The notes beneath the pieces were generated by a model, which was not told where the DNA came from, searched no databases, and saw only the letters and a list, made by a program, of their open reading frames with translations. A stretch of 64,000 nt of DNA from an uncultured Bizionia sp. (lineage in GTDB: Bacteria; Bacteroidota; Bacteroidia; Flavobacteriales; Flavobacteriaceae), in NCBI GenBank assembly GCA_947496215.1, contig CANMCF010000014.1, forward strand, positions 61,224-125,223, in the 5' to 3' direction. Both the position numbers and the translations under genes were made by a program. Shown here piece after piece: positions 43,081-52,601 of this stretch (its first letter is position 1; every line of letters starts with the position of its first letter).

Positions 43081-43118
43081 AAATAAGCCTCATAATAATT
43101 ATTATGAGGCTTATTTTT
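43081..43118. terminator. Palindromic terminator after the PiT gene
   Basis: 16-bp arms 43081-43096 and 43101-43116 with AATT at the centre; core AAGCCTCATAAT / ATTATGAGGCTT, T-rich after. It can act in both directions (PiT and convergent chromate transporter). Confidence 0.88.
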
Positions 43119-43156
43119 GTTTTATGCTCCAAGGTTAACCATTAACTAAGCAATCT

Positions 43157-44278
43157 TTAAAATAGGTTGACTGCATAACCCAAGACAGCTCCTGCTACTA
43201 TTACCCAAATAGGACTAATCTTAGTTGCAAACACCAAATAAACGGCAATTAAAGCTATTGTAATGGCTTTCCAATCCAATAACGTTTCCTTCGCCATGAC
43301 AAAAAGCACAGCCAGCATCACTGCGACAGCTGCTACATTTACAGCATCCAAGAAGTAACGCAACAATTTTGATTGTCTCATTTTTTCAATAAATGGATTT
43401 AAAATCAATACAAATAAGAAAGAGGGTAGAAAGATTCCAGTGGTAGCTACCAAAGCCCCATAAAAACCGGACAATTGATACCCTATGAACGTAGATGTCG
43501 ACAATACGGGGCCTGGAGTAAATTGTCCTACTGCAATGGCGTCTATGAGTTCTGCCCTTGTAAGCCACCCTTTGCTTACCAGCTCGGCATCCAAATAGGC
43601 AAATAAGACATAGCCGCTACCGTACAAGATGGCTCCTACCTTTAAAAACACCCAGAATACGTTAAGCACAGATATCTTGAACATCGAAGTTCCAAGTCCA
43701 AAAGTCAAGAACAATGGAGATATGGCATTTAAGCCTGAAAAAGACTTCTCCTTTACATAAAAATACAACAATCCCAAAATACCAGCCGACAACAAAGCCA
43801 ATATTTCATTGACACCCAATAAGCTTGCAACCAAGACCAAAATACCCAAAACAGCAAGTTCCTTGGTCTTGATGGCCTTCTTCCCTAGTTTGAGCACTGC
43901 TGAAGCTATTATAGCCAATACCGCAGGTTTTATACCAAAAACAAAAGGCTCGACTTGAGGTAATTGACCATATTCAACATATAGATAGGCTAACAATGCC
44001 GTTATGATGGTAGCAGGAAAGATAAATGCAGCCCCAGCAACGAAAAGACCTGTTTTTCCAGCTCTTTCATAGCCACAATGCATTGTCATTTCCGTGGAAT
44101 TGGGCCCAGGAATCAAATTCGTGGTTCCGATGAGATCCAAAAAGTAATCTCTAGTCATCCACTTTCGCTTCACTACTATTTCATCTTCCATCATAGCTAT
44201 GTGTGCTGCCGGCCCTCCAAAGGCAAAACAACCTAATTTGAAAAATACGAAAGCAACTTCTTTAAGAGTATTGTTCAT
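43157..44278 (-). CDS. chrA: Chromate transporter (CHR) family protein
   Basis: 373 residues, about ten hydrophobic helices. Two homologous CHR halves: the first with GCFAFGGPAAHIAMMEDE, DLIGTTNLIPGPNSTEM; the second with GSGYVLFAYLDAELV, AVGQFTPGPVLSTSTFIGYQLSG. Inner-membrane anion exporter family named for chromate/sulfate antiport; the true substrate is not known in most bacteria. Single gene, with no sulfur or chromate genes near it. Confidence 0.92.
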   Translation of the reverse strand: MNNTLKEVAFVFFKLGCFAFGGPAAHIAMMEDEIVVKRKWMTRDYFLDLIGTTNLIPGPNSTEMTMHCGYERAGKTGLFVAGAAFIFPATIITALLAYLYVEYGQLPQVEPFVFGIKPAVLAIIASAVLKLGKKAIKTKELAVLGILVLVASLLGVNEILALLSAGILGLLYFYVKEKSFSGLNAISPLFLTFGLGTSMFKISVLNVFWVFLKVGAILYGSGYVLFAYLDAELVSKGWLTRAELIDAIAVGQFTPGPVLSTSTFIGYQLSGFYGALVATTGIFLPSFLFVLILNPFIEKMRQSKLLRYFLDAVNVAAVAVMLAVLFVMAKETLLDWKAITIALIAVYLVFATKISPIWVIVAGAVLGYAVNLF

Positions 44279-44429
44279 TATGTGACATATGTTGTTTACT
44301 AATGTAAAACTATGAATATAATTAAAACTTTTGAAGGGGAATTAATGTTAAAGTTTTTTTAAAAAAAGCTTTTTAAAAAGTCCAGAACCTAAATAATCAC
44401 GTAGCTATAGAAAACCTAAATCAGTATTT

Positions 44430-45284
44430 ATGAGAACTATTTCAATTACATTATTATCATTTTTCATATTGGCTTCCTGTGTTTCAAAAAAGAAATATTT
44501 GGCACTGGAACAAGAAAAGGGGGAGTTGAACAATGAACTGACCAAGACCAAAGTCGAAAAAGAAGACCTAGAGGCTAAATTTGCTAAAATCGAAGCTAGA
44601 GTTGAAGAATACAATTCCAAAATCAATTCACTGAATCAGAATGTGGAGGGCTTAAAAGTAGAGAATGATTCAAAATTGGCAATCTCTGCGGATGGAGCAG
44701 TTGCTTCCAACATCACAAAGCAAAAAATGAGGGAAACGCTAACCAAGGTAGATCCATCCGAACTAAGCCAAGCAAAGACCTTGAAGGACTCCATGAACCT
44801 AGCCGTGGACTACCATTTGAATCGTACCATTGACACCAGCACATTAAATGAGGACGAGGACATAAGCGTAGACATCAACGAAACTGTTGTAATGATTTCC
44901 ATTTCCGATAAAATGCTGTTCAATAGCGGGAGTTATAGGATAAGTCCGAAAGCTAACAACATACTCCAAAAATTGGCGGATGTCATTAATTCCGAGCCAA
45001 GCATCGATGTCATGGTCGAAGGTCATACAGATTCTAGAAGTATAAATACGGATAGAGTGGCAGACAATTGGGACCTGAGTGTCCTTAGAGCAACTTCCGT
45101 AGTGCGTAAATTGCAACATGACTACAATGTTGCTCCAGAAAAACTGATTGCGTCAGGAAGAAGTAGCTTCCAACCCATAACTGGGAACGAAACACGAGAG
45201 GGACGTTCCAAAAACAGACGTACCAGGATAATAATACTCCCTAACATCAATAAGTTCTTTGCATTGATGGCATCAACGGATTAA
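44430..45284 (+). CDS. OmpA family lipoprotein
   Basis: 284 residues. Lipobox LASC (Cys17), a coiled-coil at about 25-80 (LALEQEKGELNNELTKTKVEKEDLEAKFAKIEARVEE), and a C-terminal OmpA peptidoglycan-binding domain (about 150-275): MLFNSGSYRISPKANNILQKLADVIN, MVEGHTDSRSI, NWDLSVLRATSVVRKL, IASGRSSFQP, KNRRTRIIILP. The Asp and Arg that contact diaminopimelate are in place. It tethers the outer membrane to the cell wall. Monocistronic by spacing. Confidence 0.92.
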   Translation: MRTISITLLSFFILASCVSKKKYLALEQEKGELNNELTKTKVEKEDLEAKFAKIEARVEEYNSKINSLNQNVEGLKVENDSKLAISADGAVASNITKQKMRETLTKVDPSELSQAKTLKDSMNLAVDYHLNRTIDTSTLNEDEDISVDINETVVMISISDKMLFNSGSYRISPKANNILQKLADVINSEPSIDVMVEGHTDSRSINTDRVADNWDLSVLRATSVVRKLQHDYNVAPEKLIASGRSSFQPITGNETREGRSKNRRTRIIILPNINKFFALMASTD

Positions 45285-45397
45285 TATTGGCTATATACAT
45301 TTTAATGACTTTCTCCAAAAACAAACTTAGAGGGATTGAAACTTCCTCCTAGAATAAATTAAATAACTCATACAAAAACAGAAGAATTAAAAGAATC

Positions 45398-45736
45398 ATG
45401 AAAACAATGAAATCATCATTATTGGTATTGTTATTGGTAGTTACCAATGTTCTATCAGCAAACACCATCTCAAAAAAAGACTCAGATCCCTCTCTAGTAG
45501 CCAAGGAGATTCATGAGTTATTGGACAAGCCGAAATTTCAAATCAACAAGGAATTGTTGGCAAATGTAACTTTCACCCTCAATGGAGAAAATGAAATTGT
45601 AGTATTAACGGTAGACACCGATAATCCTGTGTTGGAAAACTACATCAAAGAGAGGTTGAATTACAATAAACTGTCCTCAAAGCTGGAAAGTCAAAAGTTC
45701 TACAAGGTACCAGTGAGAATTGTTTCCACAAAATAA
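45398..45736 (+). CDS. Small secreted hypothetical protein
   Basis: 112 residues from ATG 45398 (or ATG 45407, MKSSLLVLLL). Signal peptide ends near VLSA. The mature domain (EIHELLDKPKFQINKELLANVTFTLNGENEIVVLTVDTDNPVLENYIKERL has a helix-strand-strand-helix order) resembles a TonB_C-like or other small alpha/beta fold, but no motif is diagnostic. Its own terminator follows. Function unknown. Confidence 0.75.
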   Translation: MKTMKSSLLVLLLVVTNVLSANTISKKDSDPSLVAKEIHELLDKPKFQINKELLANVTFTLNGENEIVVLTVDTDNPVLENYIKERLNYNKLSSKLESQKFYKVPVRIVSTK

Positions 45737-45756
45737 AAATGAGAAATCAACAAATT

Positions 45757-45790
45757 AAAAAGCATCCTGAATATTCAGGATGCTTTTTTA
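45757..45790. terminator. Terminator between the small secreted protein gene and the RDD gene
   Basis: 14-bp stem AAAAAGCATCCTGA (45757-45770) / TCAGGATGCTTTTT (45775-45788) around ATAT; the same AAGCATCC core as at 38660 and 46364. Serves both convergent genes. Confidence 0.88.
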
Positions 45791-45817
45791 TCTATATGCC
45801 ATATTGTAAAAATACAA

Positions 45818-46321
45818 TCATTCCTCCATTGCCTTCCCAATTTGCTCCAGACTATTGGCCGAATCTCTTTTTGCATTAAAACGCTTGACACTTACCACAT
45901 AGGTATTGGAAATGGAATCATGCCATCCCCTCCCTTCATCTCCAAGAAATGAAAAGGCTTCAAAGGGAATGTTTCTACACAAACTTCTCAAAAATGCATC
46001 CTGCATGCTTGGTTTGGATCCGTCCTGCATAACTACCATTGTTTTTGTGACATACTTTCCCAAAGTCCTTTGTGTCAAACCTTCGAAAATCGTAAAATAC
46101 AAAAGCAGTATTACAATCCCGAAAACAAGATTGCCTATTGTCCCCATTGTTATGACGTAGTTTAACGGCCCATCAAACCCTATGGCTGCCAATACTCCTA
46201 AAAGCAATCCTACTATGAAAGACAAAGCATAGTATGCTATTACATCTATTATGGAATTAACAAATCTGTTTTCTTTGCTCGCATATAAATCTGGAGTCAC
46301 TTTAAAGTTTTCGTCGTACAT
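45818..46321 (-). CDS. RDD family membrane protein
   Basis: 167 residues. The RDD signature is partly kept: RFVNSIIDVIAYYALSFIVGLL (Arg...Asp in the first helix), a second helix NLVFGIVILLLYFTIFEGL, then TQRTLGKYVTKTMVV and DAFLRSLCRNIPFEAFSFLGD, SISNTYVV. Two to three membrane segments. RDD proteins are of mixed or unknown function; some affect ion tolerance. Convergent with the small secreted gene; nrdA lies upstream, separated by a terminator. Confidence 0.85.
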   Translation of the reverse strand: MYDENFKVTPDLYASKENRFVNSIIDVIAYYALSFIVGLLLGVLAAIGFDGPLNYVITMGTIGNLVFGIVILLLYFTIFEGLTQRTLGKYVTKTMVVMQDGSKPSMQDAFLRSLCRNIPFEAFSFLGDEGRGWHDSISNTYVVSVKRFNAKRDSANSLEQIGKAMEE

Positions 46322-46358
46322 ATTTTGTTGGTTTTGTTTTCAAATGTTTTTATCTCAG

Positions 46359-46384
46359 AAAAAAAGCATCCAAATAGGATGCTT
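46359..46384 (-). terminator. Terminator of nrdA
   Basis: Reverse strand: AAGCATCC, loop, GGATGCTT (arms 46377-46384 and 46364-46371), then seven T. Located 35 bp after the nrdA stop. Confidence 0.85.
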
Positions 46385-46418
46385 CTTCATAACACTTAAT
46401 TTATTTGTAAATATACAA

Positions 46419-48887
46419 TTACGAACCACACATCAGGCAGTCGTCTCCTTCTGCGTCTTTTGCTTGTGCGATAAGTGCTTTCATTTCTTCTGCAGTCATT
46501 GGTTCTGCTTCTGTTGTTTCTTTTGCAAATTTAGCTGCCGTATCGGCCGCTTTTTGTTGCTTCTTCGCTACTACTGTTTCCGCTACATCAACAGGTTGTT
46601 CAATTGGTTTCGATTTTTTTTCTTTTTCAACAGTAAACTTGATCGCATCAACGGCACTCTTGGTACGCAGATAGTACATCCCTGTCTTTAAACCGCTTTT
46701 CCAAGCATAAAAGTGCATTGAGGTTAACTTGGCCATGGTTGCTCCTTCCAGAAATAAGTTTAAAGATTGTGATTGATCTATGAAATAACCACGTTGGCGA
46801 GACATGTCTATGATGTCTTTCATACTCAATTCCCATACCGTTTTATATAAATCCTTTATGTCTTGGGGAATTACATCTACTCCTTGAATAGATCCATTGG
46901 CTCTCATGATTTCATTCTTCAATCCATCGTTCCATAGACCCAACTCCACCAAATCTTCCAATAGATGCTTGTTTACCACGATGAATTCACCTGATAACAC
47001 TCGTCTTGTATATATGTTGGAAGTATAAGGTTCGAAACATTCATTGTTTCCTAAAATTTGAGACGTAGATGCCGTAGGCATAGGAGCTACCAGCAATGAA
47101 TTACGCACTCCATTTTTAAGTACTTGCTTGCGCAGTTTATTCCAATCCCATAGCCCACTCAACTCATCATCTTTTATTCCCCAAAGGTTATATTGGAACT
47201 CTCCTTTGCTTATTGGAGACCCTTCGTAGGTTTCATAAGGACCGTCTGCTTTTGCTTCTTCCATAGAAGCAGTAACCGCTGCAAAATATAAAGTCTCAAA
47301 AATATCCTTGTTCAGTTTTTTGGCTTCGTCACTTGTAAAAGGCATTCTCAATTTAATGAACGTATCTGCCAATCCTTGCACTCCCAAGCCAACTGGCCTA
47401 TGACGGAAATTAGAATTTTCAGCTTCTTTTACTGGATAGTAGTTTCTATCGATTACCCTGTTTAGGTTTTTGGTAACACGTTTTGTGATTCTAAACAATT
47501 CCTTATGGTCAAACGCTCCGTTTTTAACAAACATCGGCAAGGCAATAGACGCCAAGTTACATACAGCCACCTCATCTGGAGATGTGTACTCCATAATTTC
47601 CGTACATAAGTTCGATGAACGAATGGTACCTAGGTTCTTCTGATTGGATTTTCTGTTTGCTGCATCCTTGTACAACATATATGGTGTTCCCGTCTCTATT
47701 TGAGATTCCAATATTTTCTCCCATAGTTCACGAGCCTTTATAGTCTTTCTGCCTTTCCCTTCTGCTTCATAACTTGTATACAATGCATTGAATTCTTCAC
47801 TGTGCACATCACACAATCCAGGGCATTCATTTGGACACATCAAAGTCCAATTCCCATCTTCTTGTACACGTTGCATGAATAAATCCGGCATCCACATCGC
47901 ATAGAATAAATCACGTGCACGCATCTCTTCTTTACCATGATTCTTTTTCAAATCCAAGAAGTCAAAGATGTCTGCATGCCACGGCTCTATGTACATTGCA
48001 AAACTTCCTTTACGCTTTCCTCCTCCTTGATCTACATAACGTGCAGTATCATTAAACACCTGCAACATAGGTACGATTCCATTACTCGTTCCATTTGTTC
48101 CTGCTATGTAACTTCCCGTAGCTCTAACATTGTGGATAGACAATCCTATTCCTCCTGCTGATTGAGATATTCTAGCTGTTTGCTTCAATGTATCGTAAAT
48201 ACCATCAATGCTGTCTTCTTTCATTGTTAACAAGAAACAAGAAGACATTTGCGGTTTAGGTGTCCCTGAATTAAATAATGTTGGCGTAGCGTGTGTAAAG
48301 TATTTTTTGGACATTAACTCGTAAGTTTCAATCGCTGCGTCCAAATCATTTAAATGTATTCCTATTGAAACACGCATCAACATATGCTGCGGCCTCTCTG
48401 CTATTTTTCCATTAAGCTTTAGAAGGTATGAACGTTCCAATGTCTTGAAACCAAAATAGTCGTAACCAAAATCTCTGTTGTAGATTATGGTAGAATCCAA
48501 TCTATCCTTGTTTTCCATAATGACTTTGTACACCTCATCTGCCAAAAGGGGAGCTTCTTTTCCATTTCTAGGATTGACGTATACATATAAGTCGTGCATT
48601 ACCTCACTAAAGGTCTTCTTTGTATTCTTGTGCAAGTTGGAAACAGAAATACGTGCTGCCAAACGCGCATAGTCTGGATGTGCAGTAGTCATCGTTGCCG
48701 CCACCTCTGCTGCCAAATTATCTAGCTCGCTAGTCGTCACACCATCATACAATCCTTCTATGACACGCATAGCAACCTTTAAAGGGTCTACCAGCTCATT
48801 AAGTCCATAACACAGTTTACGGACTCTCGCCGTAATCTTGTCGAACATTATTTGTTCCTTTCTTCCGTCTCTTTTTATTACAAACAT
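46419..48887 (-). CDS. nrdA: Class I ribonucleoside-diphosphate reductase, alpha subunit
   Basis: 822 residues; reduces NDPs to dNDPs. N-terminal ATP-cone ([25 protein letters not shown], residues 1-95), so probably feedback-inhibited by dATP. Active-site elements: MSSCFLLTM (first redox Cys), [11 protein letters not shown] (radical Cys within NxCxE), [13 protein letters not shown] (second redox Cys), and a C-terminal CxxC-type shuttle DDCLMCGS. An extra Lys/Ala-rich segment of about 40 residues ([22 protein letters not shown]) precedes the tail as a flexible linker. nrdB lies 233 bp upstream on the same strand. Confidence 0.97.
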   Translation of the reverse strand: MFVIKRDGRKEQIMFDKITARVRKLCYGLNELVDPLKVAMRVIEGLYDGVTTSELDNLAAEVAATMTTAHPDYARLAARISVSNLHKNTKKTFSEVMHDLYVYVNPRNGKEAPLLADEVYKVIMENKDRLDSTIIYNRDFGYDYFGFKTLERSYLLKLNGKIAERPQHMLMRVSIGIHLNDLDAAIETYELMSKKYFTHATPTLFNSGTPKPQMSSCFLLTMKEDSIDGIYDTLKQTARISQSAGGIGLSIHNVRATGSYIAGTNGTSNGIVPMLQVFNDTARYVDQGGGKRKGSFAMYIEPWHADIFDFLDLKKNHGKEEMRARDLFYAMWMPDLFMQRVQEDGNWTLMCPNECPGLCDVHSEEFNALYTSYEAEGKGRKTIKARELWEKILESQIETGTPYMLYKDAANRKSNQKNLGTIRSSNLCTEIMEYTSPDEVAVCNLASIALPMFVKNGAFDHKELFRITKRVTKNLNRVIDRNYYPVKEAENSNFRHRPVGLGVQGLADTFIKLRMPFTSDEAKKLNKDIFETLYFAAVTASMEEAKADGPYETYEGSPISKGEFQYNLWGIKDDELSGLWDWNKLRKQVLKNGVRNSLLVAPMPTASTSQILGNNECFEPYTSNIYTRRVLSGEFIVVNKHLLEDLVELGLWNDGLKNEIMRANGSIQGVDVIPQDIKDLYKTVWELSMKDIIDMSRQRGYFIDQSQSLNLFLEGATMAKLTSMHFYAWKSGLKTGMYYLRTKSAVDAIKFTVEKEKKSKPIEQPVDVAETVVAKKQQKAADTAAKFAKETTEAEPMTAEEMKALIAQAKDAEGDDCLMCGS

Positions 48888-49120
48888 ACTTTACACTTTT
48901 TTATATTTTTCCGAATCGCCCATTCAGAAAGATGGTTAGTTGGTTATTCTAAATTTATAACGTGCCATTTAAAAGCAAATTACATTTTCAGTTAATGAAT
49001 TAATTATAATCGGACCAATTATGTTTCTATCTAGCACATTAGATTTCACAGAAACACCTTGGCTTTATTTCTATTATGGTTTTTTCAGATTCCTATTGAC
49101 ATAGGAATGACAACATTTAC

Positions 49121-50101
49121 TTAAAAATCAGCATCAAAACTGAATTTATCGTCTTCTTCTTCTTTATTAAGCACACCTGCTTTTTGATATTCTGACACGC
49201 GTTTCTCGAAAAAATTTGTTTTTCCTTGAAGTGAAATCATATCCATAAAGTCGAAAGGGTTGGCTGTATTGTATTCTTTTTCACAACCTAGTTCCCCTAA
49301 AAGTCTATCGGTTACAAATTCTAAATACTGCTCCATTAATTTGGCATTCATCCCTATTAAACTTGCAGGCAAAGATTCTGTAATAAATTCTCTTTCTATA
49401 TTTAAAGCATCAACAATAATAGCTCTTATTCTTTCTTTTGGCACCTTGTTAACCAAGTGGTTCTCGTGCAAATGCACGGCAAAATCACAATGCACCCCTT
49501 CATCCCTAGAAATCAACTCATTGGAAAAAGTCAATCCAGGCATCAAACCTCGCTTTTTCAACCAGAAAATAGAACAAAAGGCTCCAGAGAAGAAGATACC
49601 TTCTACTGCTGCAAACGCAATCAAACGTTCTGCAAAACTTGGGGACTCGATCCATTTAAGAGCCCAATCTGCTTTTTTCTTGATGGCAGGAAAAGTTTCT
49701 ATGGCGTTGAATAGTCCATTCTTTTCTTTTTCATCCTTCACATAGGTATCTATTAACAATGAATAGGTTTCACTGTGAATATTCTCCATCATTATTTGAA
49801 ATCCATAAAAGAACTTCGCCTCGCTATATTGCACTTCATTCACAAAGTTTTCTGCCAAGTTTTCGTTTACGATACCATCACTGGCTGCAAAAAATGCCAA
49901 GATGTGTTTTATGAAATAACGCTCATCGTCGTTCAACTTGTTTTTCCAATCTGTAAGATCTTGATGTAAATCGATCTCTTCTGCCGTCCAAAAACTTGCT
50001 TCAGATTTCTTATACCACTCCCAAATATCATGGTGTTGGATAGGAAATATCACAAATCTATCTTTATTTTCTTGTAATATCGGTTCGACGTTTTGAGACA
50101 T
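49121..50101 (-). CDS. nrdB: Class I ribonucleotide reductase, beta subunit
   Basis: 326 residues; ferritin-like subunit holding the diiron-tyrosyl radical. Iron ligands and radical Tyr are readable: [13 protein letters not shown] (Asp), then [13 protein letters not shown] where Glu, His (+3) and Tyr (+7) keep the E. coli Glu115/His118/Tyr122 spacing, and later [11 protein letters not shown] and [12 protein letters not shown] (Glu, Glu, His). The C-terminus FSFDADF is the peptide that binds NrdA. Both subunits on one strand, nrdB first. The two genes are separated by 233 bp, so a second promoter for nrdA is possible. Confidence 0.96.
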   Translation of the reverse strand: MSQNVEPILQENKDRFVIFPIQHHDIWEWYKKSEASFWTAEEIDLHQDLTDWKNKLNDDERYFIKHILAFFAASDGIVNENLAENFVNEVQYSEAKFFYGFQIMMENIHSETYSLLIDTYVKDEKEKNGLFNAIETFPAIKKKADWALKWIESPSFAERLIAFAAVEGIFFSGAFCSIFWLKKRGLMPGLTFSNELISRDEGVHCDFAVHLHENHLVNKVPKERIRAIIVDALNIEREFITESLPASLIGMNAKLMEQYLEFVTDRLLGELGCEKEYNTANPFDFMDMISLQGKTNFFEKRVSEYQKAGVLNKEEEDDKFSFDADF

Positions 50102-50467
50102 ATTTTTACTTTGTTTTTTTGTAAGGATTTTAATGTGAAATTTACACTCTGTTTGAGACTAACAAAGATTGAAAATAACATCTAATTGTGAAAGGGAGAT
50201 GAGCCTAAAACTTCACAAAGTTTTTAACACCACATGTTGAAATGTGATGCTACTAGCATGTTTTATTGAGGTTCAAAGTGTTTTTATTTTTTTGATAATT
50301 ATTTTTTGAAAATTCTCAAATAAATGTAATTTGTTTTTTATCAAGGCTAGAAACGCTTTGATGACAAGGGTTTTAAAGCGCAACTAATGAGAAATCACAC
50401 AGTTAGTACTAAAATAGATATTTACGGGTTTATGGTTTCCCAGAAACATTTATTATGAAAAAAGTGA
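50102..50467. other. Upstream region of nrdB
   Basis: 366 bp of A+T-rich sequence between nrdB and the DUF3109 gene, both reading left. No open frame of note. A short hairpin CACAT / ATGTG lies at 50231-50246. I looked for tandem NrdR boxes (ACACwATATwTTGTGT-like) and did not find them, so regulation of the reductase genes is not visible. Confidence 0.5.
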
Positions 50468-51040
50468 CTATCTATTGAACTTTTCAGCTGCTACTTTTTC
50501 AAGTTCACCATACCAATCCTGACCAAATTTTCTAATAAGTGCTTCCTTTACGAATTTATAGATTGGAACCTGTAATTCTTTTCCCAGAGAACAAGCATCG
50601 TCACAAATACTCCATCTATTGTAATTTATGGCAGAGAATTCACTGTATTCCTTTACACGTATCGGGTATAGGTGGCAAGACAACGGTTTTTTCCAAGCAA
50701 TGTCTCCACGATTATAGGCTTCTTCTATCCCACAAAGAGCTGTTTTCTTGTCATCGAAAATAACATAGGCACAATCCGCCCCGTTGATCAATGGTGTCTC
50801 CAACTCTCCAAAGTCACTGGTTATATGTGTTCCTTGGGACTCTATGGCATGTATCCCCTCTTGACGCAAAAGGGGCTTTACCTTTGGATAGACATCCTTC
50901 AATATTCGAGCTTCCTCTTCCGTCAAAGGTGCACCTGCATCACCGTCTATGCAACACGCTCCTTTGCAAGCTGAAAGGTTACATACGAAATCGTTTTCTA
51001 TAATTTCTTCTGAAACTATAGTTTTCCCTATCTGAAACAT
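50468..51040 (-). CDS. DUF3109 family cysteine-rich protein
   Basis: 190 residues, no signal peptide. Cysteines in conserved groupings: FVCNLSACKGACCIDGDAG near the start, then DCAYVIF, ALCGIEEA, SCHLYPIRV, and WSICDDACSLG near residue 145. The pattern is that of DUF3109, related to the YkgJ-type CxxxCxxCC proteins thought to bind zinc or an iron-sulfur cluster. Function not established. Monocistronic; divergent from the MarC operon. Confidence 0.9.
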   Translation of the reverse strand: MFQIGKTIVSEEIIENDFVCNLSACKGACCIDGDAGAPLTEEEARILKDVYPKVKPLLRQEGIHAIESQGTHITSDFGELETPLINGADCAYVIFDDKKTALCGIEEAYNRGDIAWKKPLSCHLYPIRVKEYSEFSAINYNRWSICDDACSLGKELQVPIYKFVKEALIRKFGQDWYGELEKVAAEKFNR

Positions 51041-51154
51041 AAATACTAAATTATAAAAGACATTACAAATATAAACCTTATTGACAGAAAAGTAGCATCT
51101 TTAAAAACACTTAAAGTTCATATGGGTTTAATATGGTATATAATGTTAAAGCAC

Positions 51155-51162
51155 TATTTTTG
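51155..51162 (+). promoter_or_regulatory. -7 element of the marC operon
   Basis: TATTTTTG, exact TAnnTTTG, 24 bp before the ATG at 51187. It lies downstream of the ATG at 51133, so the longer reading frame start is rejected. Confidence 0.6.
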
Positions 51163-51186
51163 TTGAAACTTTTAAAGCACGAAACT

Positions 51187-51771
51187 ATGCAACTTAATTT
51201 TAAAGAGATACTTACCGCATTTATGGTTCTTTTTGCTGTAATAGACATTATTGGAAATATTCCAATTATTATAGACTTGCGTAAAAAGGTTGGACACATT
51301 CAAAGTGAAAAAGCCTCAATCATAGCTGGTATTATCATGATCGTCTTCTTGTTTCTTGGTCAAAGTTTATTGTCTCTCATTGGAATTGACGTCAATTCCT
51401 TTGCAGTTGCTGGTGCTTTCATTCTATTTTTCATTGCTTTGGAAATGATTCTAGGGATCACCCTTTATAAAGATGACGAAGAAGGTAGCCCAATAACAGC
51501 CTCGGTTTTCCCATTGGCTTTCCCTTTGATCGCTGGTCCAGGAAGTTTGACGACCTTGCTTTCCTTACGTGCGGAGTTCAGGATAGAAAACATTATAATA
51601 GCTGTCATATTAAATGTTATATTTATATATATCGTACTTAAAACCTCCAAACGCATCGAACGCTTTATAGGACCTAATGGCATTAAAATCATCCGTAAGG
51701 TATTTGGGGTGATCTTATTGGCCATTGCCGTAAAACTGTTTGCTCATAACATCAAAGCGTTGTTGGCTTAA
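51187..51771 (+). CDS. MarC family integral membrane protein
   Basis: 194 residues from ATG 51187 (MQLNFKEILTAFMVLFAVIDIIGNIPII). Six hydrophobic helices and the MarC/UPF0056 pattern: LFAVIDIIGNIPIIIDL, ASIIAGIIMIVFLFLGQSLLSLIGI, FAVAGAFILFFIALEMILG, SVFPLAFPLIAGPGSLTTLL. Despite the name, MarC proteins are not shown to confer multiple antibiotic resistance. It begins an apparent operon with the next two genes. Confidence 0.92.
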   Translation: MQLNFKEILTAFMVLFAVIDIIGNIPIIIDLRKKVGHIQSEKASIIAGIIMIVFLFLGQSLLSLIGIDVNSFAVAGAFILFFIALEMILGITLYKDDEEGSPITASVFPLAFPLIAGPGSLTTLLSLRAEFRIENIIIAVILNVIFIYIVLKTSKRIERFIGPNGIKIIRKVFGVILLAIAVKLFAHNIKALLA

Positions 51772-51790
51772 ACAAAATAATCATATAGAG

Positions 51791-51988
51791 ATGAAAATAT
51801 TCACATCCATATTTAGCATTGTTGCCGTAGGCTTAATCATTTACAATCTAACAAAAATTAACTGGAACGCTCCTTTGGAGGGCGAAAGCACAGTTGCTTT
51901 GATCACTATTTTTGCTGCGCTTTGTGCTATTGTACTATTGCAGATTCTGCGCATTTCCAAAAAGATAGAAAAACAATCCAAGAAATAA
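51791..51988 (+). CDS. Two-helix micro-membrane protein
   Basis: 65 residues from ATG 51791 (MKIFTSIFSIVAVGLIIYNLTKI). TM1 about 4-22, short loop, TM2 about 36-54 (VALITIFAALCAIVLLQIL), basic tail RISKKIEKQSKK. The stop TAA shares a base with the start ATG of the next gene (TAATG), so the two are translationally coupled. No family known; possibly a membrane anchor or partner of that oxidoreductase. Confidence 0.75.
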   Translation: MKIFTSIFSIVAVGLIIYNLTKINWNAPLEGESTVALITIFAALCAIVLLQILRISKKIEKQSKK

Positions 51989-52590
51989 TGTTGGACACTT
52001 TAATAATTGGTGGTAGTACAGCTGGTTTGTCATGCGCTTTAGTTTTGGGCTCTGGCTTAAGCAAACCTTTTGCAAAAGACAGAACTGTTGGAATAATTAC
52101 CCACCAAAAAACTTCCCACCTGCAAAATGCATTGCTGAACAATGTCTTGGGACTGTCCGCCGGGACATTGGGCAAGGACATTTTAACCAAAGGGAAAGAA
52201 CAACTGGCTCAGTTGTACCCTGAGGTGAGACAGATTGAAAATGAAAAGGTTATTGAAATTCATAGGCAAGTCGATGCTTTTCTAGTCACGACAAATAAAA
52301 GCAGCCATATAGCCAAGCATATTGTAATTGCAGTTGGTTATACAAATTTAACAACAATAAAAGGGTTGGAGCAATACATTGAGCCTCACCCAAGAGCTAT
52401 TATCGAAAAAGAGCGCATCTGGCTTAAAAACGAAAATCATTTAATTGAAAATGGACTTTATGTTGCTGGAACTTTAGCTGGTTGGAGAAGTCAGTTTTCC
52501 ATTGCTGCCGGAAGCGGAGCCCAAGTAGCCACAGATATCTTAACGCTTTGGAACAATGGCAAACACACCAAGGTGCATGATAAGATCTAA
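51988..52590 (+). CDS. Short FAD-binding oxidoreductase, thioredoxin-reductase-like fold
   Basis: 200 residues from ATG 51988. N-terminal dinucleotide-binding segment LDTLIIGGSTAGLSCALVLG (GGSxAG in place of GxGxxG) and C-terminal FAD segment NGLYVAGTLAGWRSQFSIAAGSGAQVA, as in thioredoxin-reductase-type flavoproteins. At 200 residues it lacks the whole NAD(P)H domain (normal total about 310) and has no CxxC redox pair. So it is a single-domain flavoprotein of unknown electron partner, or a degenerate relative. Coupled to the two-helix protein upstream and, with MarC, possibly membrane-associated. Confidence 0.82.
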   Translation: MLDTLIIGGSTAGLSCALVLGSGLSKPFAKDRTVGIITHQKTSHLQNALLNNVLGLSAGTLGKDILTKGKEQLAQLYPEVRQIENEKVIEIHRQVDAFLVTTNKSSHIAKHIVIAVGYTNLTTIKGLEQYIEPHPRAIIEKERIWLKNENHLIENGLYVAGTLAGWRSQFSIAAGSGAQVATDILTLWNNGKHTKVHDKI

Positions 52591-52601
52591 GCTAAGAAAG
52601 G

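Noticed and set aside
50102..50467. Possible NrdR boxes upstream of nrdB
   Set aside because: No tandem 16-bp palindromes of the NrdR type were found; only a weak 5-bp hairpin.
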